From Cytophagales bacterium (GTDB lineage: Bacteria; Bacteroidota; Bacteroidia; Cytophagales; Microscillaceae), in assembly GCA_004293905.1 (NCBI GenBank), contig RDZE01000041.1, positions 1-43,518 of the forward strand: a DNA stretch of 43,518 nt, given 5' to 3'. The notes under the pieces were generated by a model that saw only the letters and a program-made list of their open reading frames with translations, did not search any database and had not been told where the DNA came from. Each line of letters starts with the position of its first letter. The first letter of the stretch is position 1. The translations under genes and the position numbers were made by a program. Shown here piece by piece: positions 17,501 to 26,028 of this stretch.

Positions 17501-20500
17501 TTCCATTCCCAAGTACCTACATTAGTGCCTTTGATAATATAAGCCAATCTTTGTTTTTCTTTAGCAAGCTCATTTTCAGCTATTTTTTGTTTGGTAATAT
17601 CGTGAAACATCGTAAATGCTGCATAGGGCACTTTAGTATCAGGATGATACAATAATTGCGAATTGACAGAAATCCAAGAGAGGTCTCCTTCGGGCTTATG
17701 AACACCCATCAATACATCTGTTTGAGGTTTGCCTGTTTTGATGGTTCGCATGGCGGGGTGCTCTTCACCGGGAAAGGGGTCGCCGTTTTCTTTGATGGCG
17801 CGCCATCGGGGGTCTATGGAGTTGCGCCCAATCATTTGCTCATAGGTAAGCCCTAATATAAGCTCCGCACTGTGGTTGCAAGAAATGATAGCCCCTGTCA
17901 TGTCTTGAATAACAATACCTTCTTGCATGGTATTGACTACTGATTCATTGCGCGCCTCACTGACTTTGGCTGCTTCTTCAGCACGTTTTTTATCGGTAAT
18001 GTCTTGGTGAATGCCTAATACTCGGAGTGCTTTTCCTTTTTTATCTCTTTCTACTACTTTTCCCGTTAGTTGCAACCATATCCATTCTCCTTTTTTATTT
18101 TTCTTTCTATGTGCTATGTCATAGTATGCTGTGTTGCCTTTGATATTTTCTTCAAGTACTTCTATTACTTTGGGGCGGTCATCGGGGTGAATGAGTGCTT
18201 TCCATTCATCTATCGAAAAATTTGTTTCTTCTGTGGAGTAGCCGAGCATTTCTGCCCATCGTTCATTGAAAGTGATTTCATTGGAAATAAGATTCCAATC
18301 CCAAGTACCTAACCTTCCGCCCCATATCATGAGTTCGAGTTGATTTTTTTCCTCCTCGAGTTGCTTTTGCATTTGTTTGAACCCTGTAATATCGCGTCCT
18401 ACACCTTGCACTTCTATAATATTGGTTTGTTGGTCGCGAATGGTTGCAAATTCCCACTCTGTAATGAAATAGCCTCCTTCGGGATTGGGCTTTCGCATCT
18501 CGAAGGTTACGATTTGGGTAGGGTCTTGGAATAGTTTTTCTACGGCTTTTTCACATTCTTTGAGGTCTTCGGGGTGTACTGTGTGTGCATAGTATTTCCC
18601 GATGATTTGTTCGGGTGTAAATCCAAACTTTTGATAAAAGGAGTTGTTCGCATAGGTATATTTGCCTTCCATATCAGTTCTGATAAGGTAACTAGTATTG
18701 GATTCGAGGAGAGAAGTGAGCATTTCATCTCTTCTAAAAAGTGCTATCTCTTTGGTATGGTCTTGGGTTACATCAACAATATTGATGATGATATAAGTAA
18801 GTGTATTTGATTGTGTATTGTAGATGGTATTGATAGAAAAATGGTAGTAGTAGATTTCGGTGAGGTAGTGGAAAGTGATGATTTTTTCACTGGATTGGTG
18901 GTTTTTACTTGCATTTTGAATCAACTGATATACTTCTACTCCTACGGTAGTGCTGAGGAAAAGCGTAAAATTTTTACTCAACTCTATTTGTTCTATGCCT
19001 ATTTTTGTAAATAATGTGATGGCTTCTTTATTGATGAGGCGAATATTAAAATTACTGTCTAATAAAAGATTGCCTTGTTGTGTATTATCAAAAAGAGTAT
19101 TGAAAAGTAGAATACTTTGTTCTAAGGTAGCTTCTTTGATTTCCATTTCGCCGTTCATGTGTTTTATTTCGGCGTAGGCAGTTTGCAACTCTTCATTGGT
19201 TGATTGTAGTTCTTCGTTGCTGGTTTCGAGTTCTTCATTAGAAGATTGTAATTCCTCATTGGAAGATTGTAGCTCCTCATTGAGCGATTGTAACTCTTCG
19301 TTGGCGGTTTCTATTTCTTCTATGTAGGTTTGAAGATGTTCTTTGGTAAGGTTGAGTTCGTCTTCAAGTTCTTGGAGTCGTGGGTGTTCTGTGGTATTGA
19401 GTGTAGTAGGTATTAATTTGGCAATGTCTTCTTCTAAATCGTACTTTTCTATGATGAGCAAATAGAGTGGTTGGCTATCAAGTGATTTTTCATTGTTGAT
19501 AATTCCACATTGGATTTTAATGTAAAATTTTTTCTGGTTGATGATGACTTTCTTGAGCGTAGAACTGAGATTTTTTTGCTCTTTGATTGTCTGTAATATT
19601 ATGTTTTTTGCTTCTAATAGTATTTCTTTGCGAAGTAGTTTATTGATATTGAGCGAAAGTGCGCCTTCTGGTATTTGTGTGAAATCACTCCAATCGCCTT
19701 TAGTTTCTATGATGTCTAAGAGCGAATTGATGACTAAATAAGGGTGTTGGGTGAGATTTACGAAAGTTTCATTGAGTTGATTTTGGTAACTTTGGATATG
19801 GGGGACAATTTGTGATGTTTTTTTACTTTGGATGGTCAGTGGTTTGAAGGCATCAAAACGGATAGCTGTGTTAGAAGAAAGGAATTTGCGTTTTTTGAAA
19901 ATTTTACCTTTGTCTTCTAAAGTTTCAAAGAGTTCTTCTACTTGGGTTACGCTTTCTGATTTACCCAAAAACAAAAGTGCATCTTCTTTGAGTGCGTAGT
20001 GAAATACAGGGAAAATTTGTCGCTGAATATCATTATTAAGATAAATAAGCAAATTTCTACAACTGATGAGGTCTATTTTTAGAAAAGGAGGATTGAGGGT
20101 AATGTCATGTTTGGAGAATAGTACCTTACTTCTCAAAGATTTGGTTATTTCATATCCTCTTTCGGTCTGAATGAAGAATTTTTCTACGAATGGTTCAGGG
20201 ATTGCTTTTATTTGTTCTATGGAATAGGTAGCTTTTCGAGCAATGTTTAGGGCTTCTTCGTCTATGTCGGTTGCAAATATTTGTATGTTACAATCAAGTC
20301 GGTTGTATTGCTCCAATAAGTTTTGAATGAGCATAGCTATGCTATAGGCTTCTTCGCCTGTAGAACAACCCGCTATCCAAACCCTGAAAGTGTCTTCGAG
20401 CAATCCTTTGCTGATTTTTTTCTCTATGGCTTTCTCTAAGGCTTTGTACGGCTCTGCATCTCGGAAAAAAGAAGTAACATTGATAAGAAAACTTTGGCAA

Positions 20501-21291
20501 AGGTGCTGTAACTCCTGAGGTGTTTTTTCTATATAGTGTAAATATTCTTCTAAAGATTTGATTTTTAGTCGTTTGATGGCTTTGTCTAAACGCCTGATAA
20601 TGGTGTTGGTTTTATAATGCCCAAAGTCAATACCAAAACGTTGGTTGAGCAATGCGAATATCTGTTGCAATAGGGCATCTTCTTCTATATTGATAGGTTG
20701 TTCTTCTTGTTGGGCATCTTGCAGAATAATCTCTGTTATTTTTTGTCCTATTTTGGCAGGCGGAAGGCTGTAGTCTATCAAACCTGTTTGGAGGGAAGCT
20801 ATTGGCATACCATCATATTTGGCAGTGTCAGGGTTCTGAATGAGGGCATGCCCTCCCTGCTTTTTAACTTCGGTCATACCGATGGCACCATCAGAGCCTG
20901 TGCCCGAAAGTATAATACCAATGGCATTTTTACCATAATTTTTTGCCAAAGAAGCTAAAAGTATATCAGCAGAAGGTTTGGGTCCTTGTTGTGTTTTGGG
21001 TTTGCTAAGAACAATCGTGCCTGTGTTGATTTGTATATCGCTATCGGGTGGTGTTATGTAGACATACCCCGCTTGAATAGGTTGATTATTTTCGGCTTCT
21101 ACTACTGGGAAAACAGACTCTTTAGAAAGTATTTGCACGAGCATACTTCTATAATTAGGGCTCAGATGCTGTGCTACAATAAAACAGACTTGTGGCTCTA
21201 ATGTTTTTGGTAGGTTTGCAAAAAGTTCAGTAAGAGCCTCCAATCCTCCTGCCGAAGCACCTACGCCTACTACAAAAAAGGGGTTAGTCAT
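14569..21291 (-). CDS. giant CheB-CheR-coiled coil-11xPAS signalling protein
   Basis: A 2240-residue cytoplasmic protein. Residues 1-190 are a CheB methylesterase domain with Ser13, His42 and Asp134 as the triad (GASAGG, AQHLS, SGTGSDG). About 205-470 is a CheR methyltransferase (AGCSTGEEAYS, ISCRNLLIYL). About 634-700 is a coiled coil of NEELQSS/TNEEL repeats. About 730-2150 holds what I count as eleven PAS domains, most closed by the DIT-x-(R/K)K-xAE linker. The end, about 2165-2240, is a histidine phosphotransfer region (SHEVRRPLANIIGL, His2181) with no ATPase domain. No receptors or CheA lie nearby, so classic chemotaxis is unlikely. A -7-like TAGTTTTG lies 45 bases upstream. Confidence 0.93.
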   Translation of the reverse strand: MTNPFFVVGVGASAGGLEALTELFANLPKTLEPQVCFIVAQHLSPNYRSMLVQILSKESVFPVVEAENNQPIQAGYVYITPPDSDIQINTGTIVLSKPKTQQGPKPSADILLASLAKNYGKNAIGIILSGTGSDGAIGMTEVKKQGGHALIQNPDTAKYDGMPIASLQTGLIDYSLPPAKIGQKITEIILQDAQQEEQPINIEEDALLQQIFALLNQRFGIDFGHYKTNTIIRRLDKAIKRLKIKSLEEYLHYIEKTPQELQHLCQSFLINVTSFFRDAEPYKALEKAIEKKISKGLLEDTFRVWIAGCSTGEEAYSIAMLIQNLLEQYNRLDCNIQIFATDIDEEALNIARKATYSIEQIKAIPEPFVEKFFIQTERGYEITKSLRSKVLFSKHDITLNPPFLKIDLISCRNLLIYLNNDIQRQIFPVFHYALKEDALLFLGKSESVTQVEELFETLEDKGKIFKKRKFLSSNTAIRFDAFKPLTIQSKKTSQIVPHIQSYQNQLNETFVNLTQHPYLVINSLLDIIETKGDWSDFTQIPEGALSLNINKLLRKEILLEAKNIILQTIKEQKNLSSTLKKVIINQKKFYIKIQCGIINNEKSLDSQPLYLLIIEKYDLEEDIAKLIPTTLNTTEHPRLQELEDELNLTKEHLQTYIEEIETANEELQSLNEELQSSNEELQSSNEELETSNEELQSTNEELQTAYAEIKHMNGEMEIKEATLEQSILLFNTLFDNTQQGNLLLDSNFNIRLINKEAITLFTKIGIEQIELSKNFTLFLSTTVGVEVYQLIQNASKNHQSSEKIITFHYLTEIYYYHFSINTIYNTQSNTLTYIIINIVDVTQDHTKEIALFRRDEMLTSLLESNTSYLIRTDMEGKYTYANNSFYQKFGFTPEQIIGKYYAHTVHPEDLKECEKAVEKLFQDPTQIVTFEMRKPNPEGGYFITEWEFATIRDQQTNIIEVQGVGRDITGFKQMQKQLEEEKNQLELMIWGGRLGTWDWNLISNEITFNERWAEMLGYSTEETNFSIDEWKALIHPDDRPKVIEVLEENIKGNTAYYDIAHRKKNKKGEWIWLQLTGKVVERDKKGKALRVLGIHQDITDKKRAEEAAKVSEARNESVVNTMQEGIVIQDMTGAIISCNHSAELILGLTYEQMIGRNSIDPRWRAIKENGDPFPGEEHPAMRTIKTGKPQTDVLMGVHKPEGDLSWISVNSQLLYHPDTKVPYAAFTMFHDITKQKIAENELAKEKQRLAYIIKGTNVGTWEWNIQTGETIFNERWAEIIGYSLEELQPIDINTWANNCHPDDLNASGELLQKHFAGEIDYYEFEARMKHKDGHWVWVLDRGKVYAWTEDGKPLLMSGTHQEITARKEAEETIKVKNQELAAADEELRANIEELKRLNLEHSLSEERLNKAQSIAKIGSWEFDLQTFSLIWSKEHYRIFELEENIPKEELYEAYRSKIYPEDLAKLDLIVKNAQEKGEGFVYEHSVICKDGTLKPVIGIGEVVFDGQKRPILLRGTVQDITEQRKSQEALIKNEELLRASIEASLEAIFLLEIKTNDKGEITDFIIKEINENASKQVQKTREQLIGFGICELFPINLTNGYFEQYKQVYQLRKPLTQEYYIPEGNPGAGWYYHQIVPMPNGIAIYNRDISERKKAEEDIKNLSEEYKQVFEGSQDAMFLVDYNSATHTFSYLRNNIMHQKLTGFSLDIIRGKTPQELVGDVLGEHVCRNYERCIAEQKSITYEEKLDLPAGEKYWLTTLTPVFQEGKNTYIVGSSIDITDRKKAENDILKEQKRFQDIVDSTDGIVWELDFSSFQFTYVSQKAVRLLGYEIEEWYQPDFWISHLHPEDQSWAIDYCLKCSAELEAHEFEYRFFAKDGREIWLRDFVTVVAENGQPVLLRGIMVDITKQKETENTILETNERLLQLEKFINQSTDAIQVADESGQLIYINKVASERLGISQENAHNYKVSDFEKIFAQKGTWEAHVKQLKAEEAVMVEGVNINQDTKKLFPVEVFVRYTTINDKGYIIAASRDISERKRMEQELHRLSMVARRTSNSVIISDTKKRIIWVNDAFINLTGYTLKEVFGKTPRLLQYEETDAAIIAEVNEKLNNKQAVRFEVKNKGKNGNVYWIDAEIQPMLDKNDHVTGFMAVQSDITARKEAESRIRKQNEVLKEIARQQSHEVRRPLANIIGLVNFIAEDAKTNQPANEQYVEYLLQSAKELDEIIHFIVEQTYNTLKQN

Positions 21292-21335
21292 TAGATAGAT
21301 TTAAGGTTAGTTCAATGATTGAATAAATTTACCTA

Positions 21336-21343
21336 CAAAACTA
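21336..21343 (-). promoter_or_regulatory. candidate -7 promoter element for the giant PAS gene
   Basis: On the minus strand TAGTTTTG matches TAnnTTTG and lies 45 bases before the start at 21291, in the 80-base gap after the 5xPAS gene. No good -33 element was seen, so separate transcription is only suggested. Confidence 0.35.
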
Positions 21344-21371
21344 ATAGAAAAAGAGTTTAAATCTAAAATAA

Positions 21372-23552
21372 CTATTCTAATTCATTGGCTTTTTCTACTA
21401 TTTTATGAATAATTTGATCTAATTCTTGTGTGGCTTTTAATAAAAATTGCAAATAGGTTTCGCTGTAGGATTTGTCATTATTTTGATAATCCGTTTCTAT
21501 TACTTGTATTAACCCTAAAATGCTGGCTACGGGTCGTCTGAGCTCGTGCGATTGTTGCCATGCAATTTCTCTTAATATATCGTTTTGAGCAATTATTTTT
21601 TCTTCGGCTTGTTTTCGTTCGTTGATATTTCGGTTGTAGAGTGCTACTCCATTGGGCATTGGAACAATTTGTTGATAATACCAACCTGAATATAATTTAT
21701 TGGGGGTATTGACAAAATACTCTTCTTCTATAGGATTTTGAGTTGCTATTACATTTTTGAATTGCTCTATTCTACCATTGTTAGTATATTCGGGTATAAT
21801 TTCACTGAGGTTTTTTCCAAGGACTTCTTCGCGTTGTTTATTGAGTTGGGAAGCAGCATTTTGGTTCAAATCTTTAATGATAAAATCGATGATTTCTCCT
21901 TTTTCTTCTTTTTTTGCCTCTAACAAATAAATAGCTTCTAAACTCGCTTCTATGGAGGCTCTTAAAAGTGCTTCACTTTCTTTGATTTTTTGCTCAGCCT
22001 CTTTTTGTTGGGTAATATCTGTAAAGGAAGCCACTGCTCCATAAAGTTCTCCATTTTGATTAGTGATGGGTCTGGAATTAATAGAAATATATTTTCGATG
22101 CCCCGAACCTGTATACACGTTCATAATTACATTATTGACAGGTTTTCCAGTTTGCAGTGTAATCATACTTGGGTGGTCTTCGGGCATAAAGGGGTGTCCG
22201 TCTTCGCGAAGTGCTTTCCAATGTGGGTCGTAGGAGTCCATTCCTTTGAGTTGTTTTTCTGAAAGCTCTAAAATATCGCAAGCGGCTTGGTTTGCCATCA
22301 AAATTCGGTCATGAGTGTCTTGCACTACTACGCCTTCGGCTATGGCACTCACTACAGAGTGGTAGCGTTCATAACTTTCGATGAGTTTGGTTTCGGCTTC
22401 TTTTTGAGCACTGATGTCTACGTCCATGCATACGAAGCCTATTTTATCTTCTTCCATAGGGATAGCAAAAGTGGTAGAGAGCACCCATTTTTGCCTACCC
22501 TCTCGGTCAGTTACGGGGGTTTCGTAAGCGGCAGTAGGGTTTTGGCTTTGTTTTATTTCTTGAAGAAGTATCAAAAAATTAGCATATTCTTCTTCCGAAA
22601 GAATGAGCTGATTCAGCGTTTTGCCAATGGCTTCTTTGGCTTGCCAACCATAAATATTCTCAGAGGCTGTATTCCAATAAATTACTTTTCCTGTTTCATC
22701 ATACCATTGCACTGCCACACTTGGTGTATGGTTGAGTGTGGCACTGAGGCGCGTTTCTTCTAAAATGGCTTTTTTCTCTGCCATTTTTTTCTCTGTAATA
22801 TCCTGAATGTATCCATAGAACATTATGTCGCCATTTTCTAAGGCAATCGGTGTAGCACTGCCCAAAAGCCATAAATTTTGTTGATTTACCACACATGACC
22901 ATTCATTTCGCCAAGTTTGTAACTTATCAGCCGATTCAAGAACAGATTTGCTCAATATGGCAATTTCATTGGGGTTCATGATAGAAAACATTATACGAAA
23001 ATCTTTCAATATAGCTGCTTCAGAAATGCCTAAGATGCGTTCTACTCCTTGGCTAATGTACATAAAATGCGAATCGTTGCGGTTTTTTTTTAGCACATAT
23101 TGATAAAAAAATCCGGGCACATGAGAAGCAATTTGTTCAAAATTTTGTAACAATGGTATCTTTTCTTGTTCATTGCGTTTTTGCTCGCTGATGTCGTGCC
23201 CAATGCACAAAATACCTACAATTTCACTTTCTGTATTTTTATATGCCGAAAACTCCCAATGTGTCCAATAGTAATTACCTCTTTCATCGGGCTTCCTGAC
23301 TTGTATTGGCACAGCAATATGAGGATTGATGAGGCAATTAATCACCGCTTGTTGACAGATATCCAAATCTTCGGGGTGTAGACTATTGCTCACATGCAAA
23401 CCTTCAAAATTATCTGTAACAAATGCATATTTTTTCTGAAAAAAGTCATTCACATATATATAATCACCATTTAGGTTCGTAACTACCACATAATAGGTTT
23501 GTGAGTTAGTTACAAAAGTAGGTAAGTTATTTTTGATTTCTTCTCTGTTCAT
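21372..23552 (-). CDS. 5xPAS signalling protein with ATPase-less histidine region
   Basis: A 726-residue soluble protein that I divide into five PAS domains (about residues 10-125, 130-265, 270-395, 400-525 and 530-650). Most end in the DIS/DIT-x-(Q/K)K linker, with QKEAE in several. The C-terminal 70 residues hold SHELRRPVASILGLI with the phosphoacceptor-type His and a matching second helix (FLLKATQELDQIIHKIV). No HATPase domain follows; the gene stops. The same ending, and PAS domains very like its first, fourth and fifth, occur in the giant protein encoded 80 bases downstream. It may hand phosphate to, or pair with, another kinase. There are no membrane segments, so it senses an internal signal. 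Confidence 0.9.
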   Translation of the reverse strand: MNREEIKNNLPTFVTNSQTYYVVVTNLNGDYIYVNDFFQKKYAFVTDNFEGLHVSNSLHPEDLDICQQAVINCLINPHIAVPIQVRKPDERGNYYWTHWEFSAYKNTESEIVGILCIGHDISEQKRNEQEKIPLLQNFEQIASHVPGFFYQYVLKKNRNDSHFMYISQGVERILGISEAAILKDFRIMFSIMNPNEIAILSKSVLESADKLQTWRNEWSCVVNQQNLWLLGSATPIALENGDIMFYGYIQDITEKKMAEKKAILEETRLSATLNHTPSVAVQWYDETGKVIYWNTASENIYGWQAKEAIGKTLNQLILSEEEYANFLILLQEIKQSQNPTAAYETPVTDREGRQKWVLSTTFAIPMEEDKIGFVCMDVDISAQKEAETKLIESYERYHSVVSAIAEGVVVQDTHDRILMANQAACDILELSEKQLKGMDSYDPHWKALREDGHPFMPEDHPSMITLQTGKPVNNVIMNVYTGSGHRKYISINSRPITNQNGELYGAVASFTDITQQKEAEQKIKESEALLRASIEASLEAIYLLEAKKEEKGEIIDFIIKDLNQNAASQLNKQREEVLGKNLSEIIPEYTNNGRIEQFKNVIATQNPIEEEYFVNTPNKLYSGWYYQQIVPMPNGVALYNRNINERKQAEEKIIAQNDILREIAWQQSHELRRPVASILGLIQVIETDYQNNDKSYSETYLQFLLKATQELDQIIHKIVEKANELE

Positions 23553-23620
23553 TGGTTAGGTAGCAAAGGGCTTACAACTTGGCGAATATATCATATTTTG
23601 GCAATAAAAGCAATATTTAT

Positions 23621-23661
23621 CAAAAATACTTTTCATGTTCTGCAAAAGGATTTTATTTTTG
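23621..23661. promoter_or_regulatory. divergent promoter-like elements between the PAS and aminotransferase genes
   Basis: On the plus strand TATTTTTG at 23654-23661 matches TAnnTTTG upstream of the aminotransferase. On the minus strand TATTTTTG (23628-23621) faces the 5xPAS gene. The -33 elements are poor for both. The 166 bases between the genes hold nothing else recognisable. Confidence 0.35.
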
Positions 23662-23718
23662 CGGTGCTTGTCATTTTTTTTTGACAACAATTATCAAAAA
23701 TTTACTCAAAGATTAGAA

Positions 23719-24861
23719 ATGCAAACAAATATTAAACCTATCCAAATGGTCGACCTACAAGGTCAGTATGCACAAATAAAAACAGAGGTATTGCGTGGAA
23801 TAGAAGAGGTCATTGAGAGTGCCGCTTTTATACAAGGAAAAGCCGTCAAAGATTTTTCGCAGGAATTAGCCCAATACACAGGGGCAAAATTTGTAATTCC
23901 TTGTGCTAATGGTACAGATGCACTCCAAATAGCATTGATGGCATTGAATTTACAACCCGATGACGAAATTATTTTACCGGCATTTACTTATATTGCTACA
24001 GTAGAAGTAGCCGCACTATTAAAGTTGAAAATGGTATTGGTAGAAGTAGATGAAAATACTTTTAATATAGACCCTGAGGCACTCAAAAAAGCTATTACAC
24101 CAAAAACAAAAGTAATAATACCTGTGCATTTGTATGGGCAATGTGCCAACATGGAGGCTATCATGGAAATAGCTCAAGCCAACCAACTCTATGTAATAGA
24201 AGACACCGCTCAAGCAATAGGTTCGGTATATACTTTTAAAAACAACATCAAGAAACAGGCAGGCACGATGGGTACTATTGGTACTACTTCGTTTTTCCCC
24301 TCTAAAAATTTAGGCTGTTATGGAGATGGTGGAGCTATTTTTACAGATGATGAACACTTAGCAAAAAAAATGCAAATGATTGCCAATCACGGACAGGAAA
24401 AAAAATACTATCACGACATCATAGGTATTAATTCGCGCTTAGATACACTACAAGCCGCTATCTTGCGCGCCAAACTTCCTCATTTGGACACTTATAGCCA
24501 AAAAAGACAAGATGTAGCCGATTATTATGATGCACAATTGGCTTCCATAGACGCGCTTGACATACCTTCTCGTAATGCACAATCTACCCATGTTTTTCAT
24601 CAATACACCCTAAAAATCAATGATGGCAGACGCGATGCCTTGAAAAAATTTTTAGAAGACGCAGGTATTCCTACCATGATTTATTATCCCTTGCCTATTC
24701 ATTTTCAGAAAGCATTTCATTTTTTAGGCTATCAGAAAGGGGCATTTCCATTGTCAGAATCGCTCTGTGAAAAAGTAATCTCTTTGCCTATTCATACAGA
24801 AATGGAAACTTCACAAATGGAGTACATAGTTGAAAAAGTAATTTCTTTCTTTCAAAAATAA
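23719..24861 (+). CDS. DegT/DnrJ/EryC1-family sugar aminotransferase
   Basis: I chose the ATG at 23719 (MQTNIKPIQMVDLQGQY), where family similarity begins; an upstream ATG would add 28 unlikely residues. The product is 380 residues. It is a PLP-dependent nucleotide-sugar transaminase with the PLP lysine in SFFPSKNLGCYGDGG. PCANGTDALQIAL, ILPAFTYIATVE, VIEDTAQAIGS and GINSRLDTLQAAIL are all typical. The next gene is a WbpD/WlbB-type acetyltransferase 12 bases away, so a WbpE/WlbC role (amination at C3 of a UDP-N-acetylglucosaminuronic acid derivative) is the best guess. The dehydrogenase and oxidase genes expected for that pathway are not in the window. Confidence 0.9.
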   Translation: MQTNIKPIQMVDLQGQYAQIKTEVLRGIEEVIESAAFIQGKAVKDFSQELAQYTGAKFVIPCANGTDALQIALMALNLQPDDEIILPAFTYIATVEVAALLKLKMVLVEVDENTFNIDPEALKKAITPKTKVIIPVHLYGQCANMEAIMEIAQANQLYVIEDTAQAIGSVYTFKNNIKKQAGTMGTIGTTSFFPSKNLGCYGDGGAIFTDDEHLAKKMQMIANHGQEKKYYHDIIGINSRLDTLQAAILRAKLPHLDTYSQKRQDVADYYDAQLASIDALDIPSRNAQSTHVFHQYTLKINDGRRDALKKFLEDAGIPTMIYYPLPIHFQKAFHFLGYQKGAFPLSESLCEKVISLPIHTEMETSQMEYIVEKVISFFQK

Positions 24862-24873
24862 AATATTAACATT

Positions 24874-25458
24874 ATGAACGAACAACAATATTTTGCCCAC
24901 GAAACTGCTGTAGTAGATGAGGGTTGCCAAATAGGTAAGGGCACTAAAATATGGCATTTTTCTCATGTAATGCCTCATTGTACTATTGGCGAAAACTGCA
25001 ATATAGGGCAGAATGTAGTCATCTCGCCCGATGTGGTATTGGGTAATAATGTAAAAGTACAAAATAATGTATCTATTTATACTGGAGTCATCTGCGAGGA
25101 CGATGTTTTCTTGGGTCCTTCTATGGTTTTTACCAACGTAATCAACCCAAGAAGTGCAGTCAATAGAAAAAATGAGTACCAAAAAACCATCGTAAAAAAA
25201 GGAGCTTCCATAGGGGCTAACGCTACTATAGTATGTGGGCACAATATTGGTGAATATGCCTTCATTGGCGCAGGAGCAGTAGTTACCAAAGAAATTCCTG
25301 CCTACGCTTTGGTGGTTGGCAATCCTGCCAAACAAATGGGTTGGATGAGTGAGTATGGTCATAAATTGACTTTTAATGCCGAAGGGATAGCCGTTTGCCC
25401 TGAAAGCCAAGAAAAATACAAATTGGAAAACGGCAAAGTATCTAAACTTATCTCTTAA
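24874..25458 (+). CDS. sugar N-acetyltransferase, WbpD/WlbB-like (left-handed beta helix)
   Basis: A 194-residue hexapeptide-repeat acetyltransferase. Repeats run through [28 protein letters not shown] and [15 protein letters not shown], then a loop with [16 protein letters not shown], more repeats ([27 protein letters not shown]) and [16 protein letters not shown]. This agrees in length and motifs with WbpD of Pseudomonas and WlbB of Bordetella. Those enzymes acetylate the 3-amino group of UDP-2-acetamido-3-amino-glucuronic acid for O-antigen sugars. It follows the aminotransferase directly, so the two probably act in sequence in the cytoplasm. Confidence 0.88.
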   Translation: MNEQQYFAHETAVVDEGCQIGKGTKIWHFSHVMPHCTIGENCNIGQNVVISPDVVLGNNVKVQNNVSIYTGVICEDDVFLGPSMVFTNVINPRSAVNRKNEYQKTIVKKGASIGANATIVCGHNIGEYAFIGAGAVVTKEIPAYALVVGNPAKQMGWMSEYGHKLTFNAEGIAVCPESQEKYKLENGKVSKLIS

Positions 25459-25479
25459 TCAACTTTAATTATTATATAC

Positions 25480-26028
25480 ATGCAGCTTTCTTCTCGAAAC
25501 CTACACCGCGATATAGCTTACTTTTATTTAGGGCTCATCATTTCTTTTGCTCTATCAGGTATTTTTCTCAACCACCGTCAATTGTGGCATCCACAACGCT
25601 ACATAAGCACCGTAGAAAAAATGACGCTCAAGAGCACCATGCCTAAAGCCGAAGAAATCAATGAGGCTTTTATACAAGAATTTGCCAAAAAAGAAGGTAT
25701 CCAAGACCGATTTAGGAGATTTAGAATAGAAAAAGATGTTTTGAAAATCTCTTATGTGAATACTGATGTGGAAGTGAACCTCAAAACAGGGGAAGCCAAA
25801 AAAGAAACCTATAAAACTACCCCTATTTTAGGACAGATGACAAAACTACACTTAGACACAAGCCAATGGTGGATTTATTACTCTGATATATTTGGCATAG
25901 CTATGCTGGTAATTGCTATTACAGGTATGTTCATCGCAAAAGGCAAATATAGTTTTGCGGCAAGAGGCTGGAAATTAGCTCTTTTGGGTGTCATATTCCC
26001 CCTTATTTTTCTATTTCTATTGAGCTAA
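25480..26028 (+). CDS. PepSY-associated transmembrane protein
   Basis: A 182-residue membrane protein. TM1 spans about residues 12-31 (YFYLGLIISFALSGIFLNHR), with the LSGIxLNH segment typical of PepSY-TM proteins. A periplasmic domain of about 100 residues follows, then TM2 and TM3 (IFGIAMLVIAITGMFIA and LALLGVIFPLIFLFLL). LHLDTSQWWIYYSDIFGIAMLV is also characteristic. Relatives are linked to iron or heme reductase-like systems and peptidase regulation; the exact role is unknown. Its 3' end overlaps the convergent dihydroorotase-like gene by 12 bases. Confidence 0.82.
   Translation: MQLSSRNLHRDIAYFYLGLIISFALSGIFLNHRQLWHPQRYISTVEKMTLKSTMPKAEEINEAFIQEFAKKEGIQDRFRRFRIEKDVLKISYVNTDVEVNLKTGEAKKETYKTTPILGQMTKLHLDTSQWWIYYSDIFGIAMLVIAITGMFIAKGKYSFAARGWKLALLGVIFPLIFLFLLS

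Noticed and set aside
14569..21291. Classic chemotaxis cluster
   Set aside because: CheB and CheR domains are present, but there are no receptors, CheA, CheW or CheY genes, and CheB lacks its receiver domain.
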